Part shown: positions 1-7,785 of the stretch, in pieces | Numbering within the stretch: the first letter of the stretch is position 1 | Layout of the letters: every line of letters starts with the position of its first letter | DNA from: Catellicoccus marimammalium | Lineage (GTDB): Bacteria; Bacillota; Bacilli; Lactobacillales; Catellicoccaceae | Assembly (NCBI RefSeq): GCF_965139335.1 | Contig: NZ_CBCSEL010000001.1 | DNA length: 64,000 nt | Direction: 5' to 3' (one strand) | Made by a program: the position numbers and the translations under genes | Notes under the pieces: model-generated | Database searches by the model: none | Seen by the model: the letters and a program-made list of their open reading frames with translations, nothing else | Told to the model about the DNA's origin: nothing

Positions 1-337
1 CATTTACAAAGGATAAAAAATCTTGACTCGTACTATATTCATGATTTAATAACGCAACTTTTCCAACTCCAACTCTTGTAACTACAGCAATTGATGAACT
101 AGGAATCAATTTAGCTGCACTATTTTTTAATGCCTTATCAGATATATGCTTCTCAACATTTACTTTTCCACTGTTTTTATCAATATCAGAACTTTGAATC
201 CAAGCAATATCTCCATTCCAATATTCTGGTACTTTTGTATTAGGTGTTCCACCACCAATAAAATTTTCTGCAATCTCCCCTAATTTCTTCTCTTCCCAGT
301 CGTCGGTAAATTCTTTAAAACGTAACTTTGGTTTCAT
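1..337 (-). CDS. hsdS: Type I restriction-modification specificity subunit (HsdS), N-terminal part, cut by the window edge
   Basis: The frame reads from an ATG at 337 leftward and is still open at base 1, so only about the first 112 residues are present. It begins MKPKLRFKEFTDDWEEKKLG, the typical opening of a type I S subunit, and continues with a first target-recognition domain (GGGTPNT, WIQSSDI, AVVTRVGVGK, TSQDFL). S subunits choose the DNA sequence that the HsdM/HsdR complex methylates or cuts. A TAGGAGAAC ribosome binding site lies four bases before the ATG, and a possible -10 (TATGAT, 372-367) lies upstream. No hsdM or hsdR is visible; they may lie left of the window, or this may be a spare specificity cassette. 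Confidence 0.85.
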   Translation of the reverse strand, partial: MKPKLRFKEFTDDWEEKKLGEIAENFIGGGTPNTKVPEYWNGDIAWIQSSDIDKNSGKVNVEKHISDKALKNSAAKLIPSSSIAVVTRVGVGKVALLNHEYSTSQDFLSFVN

Positions 338-395
338 TCTTGTTCTCCTATGTATTCTTCTTACTTATCATAACGAAAATATAAATCATTTAAAA

Positions 396-427
396 GAAAA
401 AAACGCCACTCGCAAAGAGTGACGTCT
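396..427 (-). terminator. Rho-independent terminator of the TauE/SafE gene
   Basis: Read leftward, a stem of about nine pairs (GACGTCACTC with GAGTGGCGT, one G-U pair) is followed by a run of T. It lies directly after the stop codon of the exporter gene and separates it from hsdS. Confidence 0.85.
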
Positions 428-430
428 AAA

Positions 431-1162
431 TTAAAAGAATAATTGGATTAAATTATAAGTACCTGCGACCATCATCATTAAATAGGCTAAGCGGCGGACC
501 ATAGACATAGAAATTTTATGTAAAATCTTCATTCCTACAAGAGTTCCCACTAAGCAAGAAACAATCGTGAAACAAGCAGGTAAAACAAGGGAACTAGTAA
601 AGTTTCCATGTAAAATATTATTCACGAGCGTACTGCTACAAGTTAAAAAGAAATACACTTGTAATGTAGATTGATAAGTTAATGAATCATCCACAATCGC
701 ATCAAAATAAGCAACCATTGGTGGTCCACCAATCGTAAACATTCCACTCATAAATCCACTAAGCGAACCTGCAACAAGTCCAATCCAAGGATTATCCCCT
801 TTTAATTTTACTTTTGGTGCAAGGAAAATCATGTATAACGCAAGCACCCAAAGGAAAATTCCTAAAATTAAGTGTAACGTGCGGTCACTTAGGCCTAACA
901 TGAAATTCACACTAATACTGCTACAAATGATTGAACCAATCGCTGGTAAAATTAATAATTTCCACGAAATATGTTTCCAAAGTCGTACCATCACGACAAC
1001 TTGTAAAAACATACAAGTAAGTAAAATCAATGGTACAGCCTGTTTATAAGGCATAACCATAGGTAAAATCGCTGTACAAACAATACCAAAACCAAAGCCA
1101 CTCGTACTTTGGACAATGGCCGCAATAAATACAACGATGACCATCAAAAGAATACTGCCCAT
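431..1162 (-). CDS. TauE/SafE-family (DUF81) membrane permease
   Basis: A 243-aa, very hydrophobic protein with about seven or eight predicted membrane spans. It shows the family's repeated half-sites: an N-terminal STSGFGFGI stretch after the first span and GLVAGSLSGFMSGMFTIGGP near residues 128-147. TauE/SafE proteins are thought to export sulfite, sulfoacetate or related organic anions; the substrate here cannot be told from sequence. The start is supported by an AGGAGGA site before the ATG. It is a single-gene unit between its own terminator (396-427) and that of pheT (1183-1212). Confidence 0.85.
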   Translation of the reverse strand: MGSILLMVIVVFIAAIVQSTSGFGFGIVCTAILPMVMPYKQAVPLILLTCMFLQVVVMVRLWKHISWKLLILPAIGSIICSSISVNFMLGLSDRTLHLILGIFLWVLALYMIFLAPKVKLKGDNPWIGLVAGSLSGFMSGMFTIGGPPMVAYFDAIVDDSLTYQSTLQVYFFLTCSSTLVNNILHGNFTSSLVLPACFTIVSCLVGTLVGMKILHKISMSMVRRLAYLMMMVAGTYNLIQLFF

Positions 1163-1182
1163 ATTCTTCCTCCTTTCTCAAT

Positions 1183-1212
1183 AAAAAAGGAAGACCAAAG
1201 TCCTCCTTTTAT
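1183..1212 (-). terminator. Terminator of the pheS-pheT operon
   Basis: On the minus strand, AAAAGGAGGAC, a TTTG loop, GTCTTCC and a T run form a hairpin just after the pheT stop codon. Confidence 0.85.
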
Positions 1213-1214
1213 CA

Positions 1215-3614
1215 TTAACGAATGACTGCTTGATACGTTTCTTCCAGTGCCGCAATAATTTTATTCATTGCTTGTTCAATTTCTTCATCCGTTAATGTGG
1301 CATCTTGTTTATTAAAGGCACATTGATACGCCATAGATTTTTTATCTTCCGCAATATTTTCACCCATGTACACATCAAATAATGTGACTGAACGTAACCA
1401 TTTTCCGCCTTTTTCTTGGATTAACGCTTCGATTTCTCCGTTAGTAACTGTACGATCTACTAAAATCGCAATATCACGAGTAACGGTTGGGAATTTAGAT
1501 ACTTCTGCAAATTGAATACCTGCTTTTGCGATATCATTTAAAGCATCGACATCTAATTCTGCGACATAAACACGAGATAAGTCACGGCGTTTTGCATCTG
1601 TTGGGTGAATTTCTCCTACATAACCGATGATGATATCACCAATTACGATATCGGCACAACGTCCTGGATGCATTCCTTCACGTTGACTCGCTACATATTG
1701 TACAGTTTCTACTGGATTTAAGTAAGCAAGAATTCCTTCTACCAATCCTTTTGCATAGAAGAAGTCCACTTCTTTTCCTTTTTCTTGCCATGTATCTGGA
1801 GTTTGCTTTCCTGTTAAGGCAAATGCTAAATGTGTACGTTCGATTGGTAAACGATCTGCTCCTTGTTCAAAGACTGTTCCTACTTCGTAGAATGCTAAGT
1901 CTTTATTTTGACGAGCCATGTTAAATTGTAAGTCATTTAATAAGCCTGTAACTAAGCTTTGACGTAAAAAGGCATGTTCTTGACTCATTGGGAAGTCTAA
2001 AGCGACATTTTTTCCTTCAGCTAAAGCATAACGATTCGCTTCGTCTTCTGTCAATAGTGCATAACTTATCACTTCCTGACAACCTTGTCCCTCTAATTGA
2101 TGACGGAATTGACGAATCATTTTTTGTTTTGGTGTTAATTGTCCGCTTTCAACAGCCCCACTTGGTAAGGTGCTTGGTAAGCGATCATAACCATAAATAC
2201 GAGCTACTTCTTCAATTAAGTCTGCTTCGATATGGATATCAAAACGACGAGCAGGAACATGAACATGAATTTCCTCTGCCATTACTTCTGTTGGGAATTG
2301 TAATGCACCAAAAATTTCAACCACTTCTTCTGTACTTAAGCTTGTGCCTAATACATGATTAATACGATCTGTAGTAATTGTAATTTCTTCTGGTTTTACT
2401 TCTGTTTCCACAACATCTAAACGGCCTTCACAAACTTCTCCACCAGCTAATTTTTGAATAAAGAAGGCTAACGCATCAATCGCTTGTTTTGGCATTGCGG
2501 CATTTACCCCTTTTTCAAAGCGTTGGCTAGATTCTGTACGTAAGTGATGACGTTGGCTTGTTTTGCGAATCATACTTGGTGCAAAGATTCCTGCTTCTAA
2601 GATTACATCTGTAGTTGTATCTTGTACGGCACTACTTTCGCCACCCATAACACCAGCTAAACTTAAAATTTGATGTTCATCGCGAATGACTAAGTCTTCC
2701 GCTGTTAATGTATATTCTTCTTCATTTAATGCTTGGAAAGATTCTCCTTCTTTAGCAAAGCAAACTTCCATGTTTCCAACTTTACTTGCATCATAAGCAT
2801 GCATTGGTTCACCAAAGGTTAACATCATGTAGTTTACAGCATCAACTACGTTGTTCATTGGACGAATTCCCATATGCATTAAACGATTTTGTAACCAACG
2901 AGGACTTGAAGCTACAGTGACTCCTTTTACTTTACGTAAATAAAAATCAGAAACTGCTTCTGTTTCTTTCACAGTAGCCTTTACTTCTAACGCTGTTTTT
3001 GGTCCTGTTTCTTGTCCAGTAAAGCTTGGTACAGTAACTTCTTTATTGTAAATTGCGCCTACTTCATACGCTACACCATACATGCTTAAAGCATCCGCAC
3101 GGTTTGGTGTAATCGCTAATTCTAAAATTGCATCTTCCATTCCTAAATATGGGAAGACAGAATCTCCGTTTACAGCATCTTCTGGTAAGATGTAAATTCC
3201 ATCGGCATATTCTTTTGGTGTTACTGCTTGTGGAATATTGATTTCTTCTAACGCACAAAGCATTCCATTAGATACTTCTCCACGCATTTTACCTTTTTTG
3301 ATTTTAATATTATCGACAATGCGAGCTCCTGGTAAAGCAACAATTACTTTTTGTCCTGCAGCCACATTAGGTGCTCCACAAACAATTTGTGTAACTTCTT
3401 CTCCTGTATCTACTTGGCAGATATGTAGGTGGTCACTATTTGGATGGTCGATACATTCTTTTACTTCACCAACCACAATTTTTTTCAAGCCAGCACTTAA
3501 TTCTTTGACTTCTTCAATCTCGATTCCTGTACGAGACATTTTTTCTCCTAATTCTTCTGGAGTAATGCCATCTAGAGAAACCCACTCTTTTAACCATTGG
3601 TAAGAAACGTACAT
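1215..3614 (-). CDS. pheT: Phenylalanine--tRNA ligase beta subunit
   Basis: A full-length 799-aa protein. It starts MYVSYQWLKEWV and then has the tRNA-binding EMAP/OB fold (about residues 40-155, VGEVKECIDHPNSDHLHICQ), the B3/4 editing region (about 210-390), the B5 domain (about 405-480), the catalytic-like core and the C-terminal ferredoxin-like anticodon-binding domain (FPTVTRDIAILVD, about 705-799). With PheS it forms the alpha2beta2 enzyme that charges tRNA-Phe, and this subunit holds the editing site. It follows pheS after one base and shares its T-box leader. Nothing is missing by eye. Confidence 0.98.
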   Translation of the reverse strand: MYVSYQWLKEWVSLDGITPEELGEKMSRTGIEIEEVKELSAGLKKIVVGEVKECIDHPNSDHLHICQVDTGEEVTQIVCGAPNVAAGQKVIVALPGARIVDNIKIKKGKMRGEVSNGMLCALEEINIPQAVTPKEYADGIYILPEDAVNGDSVFPYLGMEDAILELAITPNRADALSMYGVAYEVGAIYNKEVTVPSFTGQETGPKTALEVKATVKETEAVSDFYLRKVKGVTVASSPRWLQNRLMHMGIRPMNNVVDAVNYMMLTFGEPMHAYDASKVGNMEVCFAKEGESFQALNEEEYTLTAEDLVIRDEHQILSLAGVMGGESSAVQDTTTDVILEAGIFAPSMIRKTSQRHHLRTESSQRFEKGVNAAMPKQAIDALAFFIQKLAGGEVCEGRLDVVETEVKPEEITITTDRINHVLGTSLSTEEVVEIFGALQFPTEVMAEEIHVHVPARRFDIHIEADLIEEVARIYGYDRLPSTLPSGAVESGQLTPKQKMIRQFRHQLEGQGCQEVISYALLTEDEANRYALAEGKNVALDFPMSQEHAFLRQSLVTGLLNDLQFNMARQNKDLAFYEVGTVFEQGADRLPIERTHLAFALTGKQTPDTWQEKGKEVDFFYAKGLVEGILAYLNPVETVQYVASQREGMHPGRCADIVIGDIIIGYVGEIHPTDAKRRDLSRVYVAELDVDALNDIAKAGIQFAEVSKFPTVTRDIAILVDRTVTNGEIEALIQEKGGKWLRSVTLFDVYMGENIAEDKKSMAYQCAFNKQDATLTDEEIEQAMNKIIAALEETYQAVIR

Positions 3615-3615
3615 T

Positions 3616-4659
3616 CTATTCTTCCTCCTTGTTAAATTGTTCTAAGAAACGGATATCATTCGTATAGAAGTTACGAATATCATTTACCCCATAACGCAAC
3701 ATTGCGATACGGTCTGGTCCAATACCAAAGGCAAATCCACTATAAACGCTAGAATCAATTCCAGACATTTCTAAAACATTTGGATGTACCATACCTGCAC
3801 CTAAAATTTCAATCCATCCGGTATGCTTACATACAGAGCATCCTTTACCACCGCACTTAAAGCAGCTAATATCTACTTCTACAGAAGGTTCTGTAAATGG
3901 GAAGTAAGAAGGACGTAAACGAATACTGCGGTCTTCCCCAAACATTTTTTTCAAGACTAATTCTAAGGTCCCTTTTAAATCCGCCATTGTAATATTTTTA
4001 TCAATCACTAATCCTTCAATTTGGTGAAATTGATGACTATGAGTCGCATCATCGGTATCACGACGATATACTTTCCCTGGGCTAATCATACGTAAAGCCC
4101 CTTTACTAAAGTCATGTTTTTCCATTGTACGAGCTTGGATTGGAGAAGTATGCGTACGTAATAAAGTATCTTTTGTAATATAGAATGAATCTTGCATATC
4201 ACGAGCTGGGTGATCTTGTGGTAAGTTCATACGTTCAAAGTTATAGTAATCTTCTTCCACTTCACGTCCATCGACCACTTGATAACCCATTCCTAAAAAT
4301 AGATCTTCAATTTCAGTAATAACTTTTGTTAAGACATGAGAACCGCCAATAAATCCATTTGCACTTGGTAAAGTAACATCAATCGTTTCTGCTTTTAATT
4401 GTTCTTCTAAGGCTAATTGTTCTAAATCTTCTTTTTTCGCTTCTAATGCATCATTTAATACATCGCGAATTTCGTTTGCAAAAGCTCCAATGATTGGACG
4501 TTCTTTTGGATCAACATCACGCATTCCACGTAATACTTCTGTAATTGGCCCTTTTTTCCCTAACGTATTTACGCGAATTTCATCTAATTCTTTTAAATTT
4601 TTCGCTGCTAAAATCGCTTGTAGCGTTTCGTCACGTAGCGCTTCTAATTTTTCTTTCAT
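3616..4659 (-). CDS. pheS: Phenylalanine--tRNA ligase alpha subunit
   Basis: 347 aa starting MKEKLEALRDE. This ATG at 4659 has an AAAGGAGA site; the frame stays open upstream to 4746, but that stretch is the T-box terminator, not protein. An N-terminal coiled coil that grips tRNA (about 1-85) is followed by the class II catalytic core: motif 2 around FHQIEGLVID, a four-Cys CFKCGGKGCSVCKHTGW stretch near residue 280, and motif 3 (GFAFGIGPDRIAMLRYG) near the end. Residues around MEKHDF and ISPGKVYRRDTDDATH match the Phe/ATP site. It is cotranscribed with pheT. Confidence 0.98.
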   Translation of the reverse strand: MKEKLEALRDETLQAILAAKNLKELDEIRVNTLGKKGPITEVLRGMRDVDPKERPIIGAFANEIRDVLNDALEAKKEDLEQLALEEQLKAETIDVTLPSANGFIGGSHVLTKVITEIEDLFLGMGYQVVDGREVEEDYYNFERMNLPQDHPARDMQDSFYITKDTLLRTHTSPIQARTMEKHDFSKGALRMISPGKVYRRDTDDATHSHQFHQIEGLVIDKNITMADLKGTLELVLKKMFGEDRSIRLRPSYFPFTEPSVEVDISCFKCGGKGCSVCKHTGWIEILGAGMVHPNVLEMSGIDSSVYSGFAFGIGPDRIAMLRYGVNDIRNFYTNDIRFLEQFNKEEE

Positions 4660-4680
4660 GACAAATCTCCTTTCTTTGGC

Positions 4681-4895
4681 AAAAAAAAAGTCCTCATTCC
4701 GTAAAGGAACGAAGACACCCGTGGTACCATCCTTATTTATGATCACTCATACACTCAAAGAAGATAACGGCTCCCACCGGTTTTATCAACAATTCAGGAA
4801 GTGAACTTCATTTTCCCTCGTCTCTTCTACTTTCAGCCAAGGTAGAAGTCTCTGGATTCGGAGTTGGAAAACTACTCTTTTCCCTCAACATTTTT
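4681..4895 (-). promoter_or_regulatory. T-box leader (tRNA-Phe sensing) of pheST, with attenuator
   Basis: Minus-strand bases 4740-4717 read AAGGATGGTACCACGGGT, the conserved T-box bulge that pairs with the uncharged tRNA acceptor end. Directly after it (4716-4681) is a strong terminator, GTCTTCGTTCC / GGAATGAGGAC with a long T run, which is mutually exclusive with the antiterminator. Upstream is a Stem I-like fold with CTACC, TTGGCTGAAA and GTAG apical elements. A GAAGTTCACTTC element supplies a UUC (Phe) triplet as probable specifier. Charged tRNA-Phe should stop transcription before pheS. The exact 5' limit is uncertain because the leader runs into the end of the HD gene. Confidence 0.93.
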
Positions 4896-5462
4896 CGCTA
4901 ATGGTTTCATTTTTTCTTTTTTGATTTTATCAAATTTCTCTTTACATTTCAATGTTGTCTCATGATTTTGCACAAAGGATTTTGTCTTATCTTTTGTCTT
5001 TTGCCAAAATGGAGAGCTCACATCTTTAATCGAACAATACTTATCCATTAACGTAACAATATAGCTTTCTTTGTAATGAGGAACCGTCATTGTAGCTCCA
5101 AACATATGGCTATGAATAATATCTTTTTCAAGATCACTTAAATCTGTAATTTGAGCGGCATTTATCGCTGCAATTTGTGGATGCACTTTATAATGATTTT
5201 CCCCATTCAATACTTCTTTTGCGGTTTCATTATCATAGTAATACATATCATGAAGCAAACCTGCTCTTGCGACAGCTCGAGCATTAGCATGCATCTTTTT
5301 TGCAAGTAAATAACTATAATACGATACCGCAATCGAGTGATCTAAACGATTTGTATAATGATGATGTTTATAATTTTTTAATTCTTGTACTTGTGGTTTT
5401 TCTAGTAAATCATCGACATAAGTTCGATATTCTGCATCATAACACCAATCTCTTTTTCCCAT
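4872..5462 (-). CDS. HD-domain protein, putative phosphohydrolase
   Basis: 196 aa. The metal-binding HD signature is present: H in YTNRLDHSIAVS (about residue 42), then ARAGLLHDMYYYDN (about 66-79), then a His in VHPQIAAINA and one in IIHSHMFG. HD proteins of this size usually hydrolyse phosphate esters of nucleotides; the substrate is unknown. The C-terminal 35 residues are Lys-rich. The gene lies 15 bases after the TrmH-family gene and probably shares its promoter. Its last codons overlap the T-box leader of pheST, and a promoter for that leader lies inside its 3' end. Confidence 0.85.
   Translation of the reverse strand: MGKRDWCYDAEYRTYVDDLLEKPQVQELKNYKHHHYTNRLDHSIAVSYYSYLLAKKMHANARAVARAGLLHDMYYYDNETAKEVLNGENHYKVHPQIAAINAAQITDLSDLEKDIIHSHMFGATMTVPHYKESYIVTLMDKYCSIKDVSSPFWQKTKDKTKSFVQNHETTLKCKEKFDKIKKEKMKPLAKNVEGKE
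4924..4952 (-). promoter_or_regulatory. Probable pheST promoter inside the HD gene
   Basis: Minus strand TTGAAA (4952-4947), exactly 17 bases, then TAAAAT (4929-4924). Transcription would begin near 4917, about 30 bases before the T-box Stem I. The elements are near consensus with ideal spacing, but they sit in coding sequence, so this is a prediction. Confidence 0.6.
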
Positions 5463-5477
5463 TTTTATCCTTCTTTC

Positions 5478-6227
5478 TTATTGCCAAGCAAATAATAAAA
5501 TGGCAGTTGCGATGGCGACATTCAAACTTTCCGCTTGCCCTCTCATTGGAATAAAAACATTTTGATTGGTTTGATCCAATAATTCTTTCGCAACGCCTTT
5601 TCCTTCATTCCCCATTAAGATGGCATAATCTCCTTGTGGATGTACTTCTCGATAATCTTGAGCATTTTTATCTAATTTTGTGCCATAAACTTTTCCACCT
5701 TGAGCTTTAAATTGTGGGATAATTTCGGTTAATGATTTTTCGTAAACCGGAATGTGATATTGGCTTCCTTGCATCGAACGCAATACTTTATCATTATAAA
5801 GGTCCGCACATCCTTCGCCTAAAATCACACCTTGATATCCTGCCGCATCTGCAGTACGAATAATGGTTCCCACATTTCCTGGATCTTGAACTCGATCTAA
5901 AAAGACCCAAGCTCCCTCTAACGTTAATTCTGGATATTCCCATTGTTTAGCAATCGCTAATACTCCTTGTGGTTTTTCTGCACTACTCATTGCTTTTAAA
6001 ACAGATTCTGTCACACAATAGACAGGAATTCCTTCTACTTCTTGTAACCGTTCTTGTTGACTTTCTAAAACAAAAATTTGTTCAATTTTGGCTCCTGCTT
6101 TTAACGCTTCTTCTAGCAAATGCCATCCTTCTAAAATAAAACAGCCCGATTCTTTACGTCCTTTTCTTTTATATAAAGTCTTTACGGTTTTCACCCATTG
6201 ATTTTTCGTTGAAGTAATAATCTCCAT
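5478..6227 (-). CDS. TrmH/SpoU-family RNA 2'-O-methyltransferase
   Basis: 249 aa. The N-terminal substrate-binding domain (about 1-100, STKNQWVKTVKTLYKRKGRK) precedes the SPOUT knot: motif 1 LDRVQDPGNVGTIIRTADAAG (about 109-129), motif 2 AILMGNEGKGV (about 196-206), motif 3 IPMRGQAESLNVAIATAILLF (about 224-244). These motifs bind SAM and mark a ribose methylase acting on 23S rRNA or tRNA; the target base is not predictable. It resembles the 23S rRNA TrmH-type proteins that often sit between acyP and pheST in Lactobacillales. It heads a two-gene unit with the HD gene and is divergent from acyP. Confidence 0.92.
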   Translation of the reverse strand: MEIITSTKNQWVKTVKTLYKRKGRKESGCFILEGWHLLEEALKAGAKIEQIFVLESQQERLQEVEGIPVYCVTESVLKAMSSAEKPQGVLAIAKQWEYPELTLEGAWVFLDRVQDPGNVGTIIRTADAAGYQGVILGEGCADLYNDKVLRSMQGSQYHIPVYEKSLTEIIPQFKAQGGKVYGTKLDKNAQDYREVHPQGDYAILMGNEGKGVAKELLDQTNQNVFIPMRGQAESLNVAIATAILLFAWQ

Positions 6228-6241
6228 CTTTTTCCTCCTTT

Positions 6242-6271
6242 AGTATAGTCTTTATTGATATTCATTCTCAA
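6242..6271 (-). promoter_or_regulatory. Promoter of the TrmH-family gene
   Basis: Minus strand TTGAGA (6271-6266), 18 bases, TATACT (6247-6242), 14 bases before the start codon of the methylase. It faces the acyP promoter across about 20 bases. Confidence 0.6.
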
Positions 6272-6290
6272 ATAAACTGCACTCTTTCTT

Positions 6291-6299
6291 TGCTATAAT
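6291..6299 (+). promoter_or_regulatory. Extended -10 promoter of acyP
   Basis: TGCTATAAT is a perfect extended -10 (TGn plus TATAAT). No good -35 is visible. It lies 20 bases before the acyP ATG. Confidence 0.65.
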
Positions 6300-6318
6300 A
6301 ACACTAGGAGGGATTTTT

Positions 6319-6591
6319 ATGAAGACAATAAAGATGAATGTTCAAGGTTGTGTCCAAGGAGTTGCTTTTCGTTACACAACAAAAATGAAAGCAGATGAAC
6401 GAAATGTCCATGGTTATGCTAAAAATTTAAATGATGGTTCTGTAGAAGTCATTCTTCAAGGCAATGAGGAAGAGGTAGATGACCTAGCGACCATCGTTCA
6501 ACGTTGTCCCAGTCCCGCTGGATTTGTTACTTCTTATACGAAAGAAGTCGTTTCCAATGAGCCACAATACACTCATTTTTCCGTACTATAA
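6319..6591 (+). CDS. acyP: Acylphosphatase
   Basis: 90 aa, the normal length for the family. It carries the signature VQGCVQGVAFRYTTKMKA (residues about 8-25) with the phosphate-binding loop and catalytic Arg in VAFRY, and the second conserved site GYAKNLNDGSVEV with the catalytic Asn. The enzyme hydrolyses carboxyl-phosphate bonds such as acetyl or carbamoyl phosphate. An AGGAGG site lies before the ATG. It has its own extended -10 promoter, and yidC follows after a separate promoter. Confidence 0.97.
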   Translation: MKTIKMNVQGCVQGVAFRYTTKMKADERNVHGYAKNLNDGSVEVILQGNEEEVDDLATIVQRCPSPAGFVTSYTKEVVSNEPQYTHFSVL

Positions 6592-6625
6592 ATTTAATTT
6601 TCCCCTTTCTTTCTTGGGATGAATA

Positions 6626-6654
6626 TTGATTATTCTTCCTGTTTCCTTTATAGT
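6626..6654 (+). promoter_or_regulatory. Promoter of yidC
   Basis: TTGATT (6626-6631), exactly 17 bases, TATAGT (6649-6654), 29 bases before the yidC ATG. Confidence 0.65.
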
Positions 6655-6683
6655 TAATCTGTATATTTAGAAAGGGGAAACAT

Positions 6684-7736
6684 ATGAAACAACGCAAAAA
6701 ATTATATCTTTTTGGTGGCTTATTGTTTTTAGCGGTCCTTTTAACAGGATGTGTACAGACGGATGCTTCTGGACATCCTACAGGAGACGGTTGGGTATAT
6801 AACTTATTAGTTCGCCCAATGAGTGCAGCCATTCATTTCTTTGCGAATAACCTACACCTAGGATATGGATTAGCAATTATCGTTATTACCTTAATTGTTC
6901 GTCTATGTATCTTGCCATTAGGATTAAGTCAATCCAAAAAAATGATGCTACAACAAGAAAAAATGCAAGCCATCCAGCCAGAGATGCAACGAATTCAAGA
7001 AAAAATGCGTTTAGCTCAAACCGAAGAAGAAAAACAAAAATTGACCATTGCCTATGGAGCGTTGATGAAAGAAAATAACATCAGTTTATTTGGTGGAATG
7101 GGATGTTTACCATTAATCATCCAAATGCCATTCTTTACTGCGTTATACTTCTCTGCTCGTTACACACCAGGGATTGATCAATCGGTCTTTTTAGGTTTCT
7201 CATTAGGAAAAGCAAGTATGCTATTTGCTTTAATCGCGATGGGTGCTTATTTCTTACAAAGTTACTTAAGTTCTCTATCTGTACCAAAAGAGCAACGTAA
7301 ACAGATGATGATGCCAATGATGGTAAGTCCAATTATGATTGGTATGATGTCCTTTAACGCTCCTGCTGGAGTAACTTTATATTGGATTATTGGTGGTATT
7401 TTCAGTTGTATTCAAACATTAATCATCAATTTCTACCACAAACCACGTATCAAAAAACAAGTGGCAGAACAATTGAAGAAAAACCCACCAAAAACAACGA
7501 TTGATGTGGATGAAATCATCCCACAAGACATGATTGACCGTCACCGTGAACGTCAAGAGCGTCAACAAGTGCAAGCTCAAGGACAGACAGAAGATCATCG
7601 TCGTAATGCCGGAAAACAAAGACATCGTCATGATACTCATGACGTTGTAAATCAAAATAACGAACCAACTTCTGACGAATCAACCTCTAACGAAGATCAT
7701 CGTCGTAATGCTGGAAAACAAAATCATCCACATTAA
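6684..7736 (+). CDS. yidC: Membrane protein insertase YidC/OxaA (lipoprotein form)
   Basis: 350 aa. A lipoprotein signal peptide ends at the lipobox LLTGC (Cys about 23). The 60KD_IMP core follows: LGYGLAIIVITLIVRLCILPL (about 55-75) with the conserved Arg of the hydrophilic groove, a Gln/Lys-rich cytoplasmic hairpin, FGGMGCLPLIIQMPFFTALY (about 135-155) and three later spans ending near residue 255. It inserts and folds inner-membrane proteins with or without Sec. The tail after residue 260 is strongly basic and holds two copies of EDHRRNAGKQ separated by a Ser/Thr/Asp-rich linker. The basic tail is expected for ribosome contact; the duplicated motif is unusual. Confidence 0.97.
   Translation: MKQRKKLYLFGGLLFLAVLLTGCVQTDASGHPTGDGWVYNLLVRPMSAAIHFFANNLHLGYGLAIIVITLIVRLCILPLGLSQSKKMMLQQEKMQAIQPEMQRIQEKMRLAQTEEEKQKLTIAYGALMKENNISLFGGMGCLPLIIQMPFFTALYFSARYTPGIDQSVFLGFSLGKASMLFALIAMGAYFLQSYLSSLSVPKEQRKQMMMPMMVSPIMIGMMSFNAPAGVTLYWIIGGIFSCIQTLIINFYHKPRIKKQVAEQLKKNPPKTTIDVDEIIPQDMIDRHRERQERQQVQAQGQTEDHRRNAGKQRHRHDTHDVVNQNNEPTSDESTSNEDHRRNAGKQNHPH
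7590..7722 (+). repeat. Direct 31-bp repeat in the 3' end of yidC
   Basis: Bases 7590-7620 and 7692-7722 are identical except for one silent C/T difference. They encode EDHRRNAGKQ twice, 102 bp apart. Confidence 0.9.
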
Positions 7737-7748
7737 GAAGTTCAAACA

Positions 7749-7785
7749 AAAAAGCAGAGAGAACAAAATTCTCTCTGCTTTTATT
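7749..7785. terminator. Bidirectional terminator between yidC and arlS
   Basis: AAAGCAGAGAGAA, a short loop and TTCTCTCTGCTTT form a near-perfect 13-pair stem with A runs on one side and T runs on the other. It serves both convergent genes and touches the arlS stop codon. Confidence 0.92.

Noticed and set aside
4660..4746. N-terminal extension of PheS
   Set aside because: The region forms the T-box terminator and antiterminator; a good ribosome binding site lies before the ATG at 4659.
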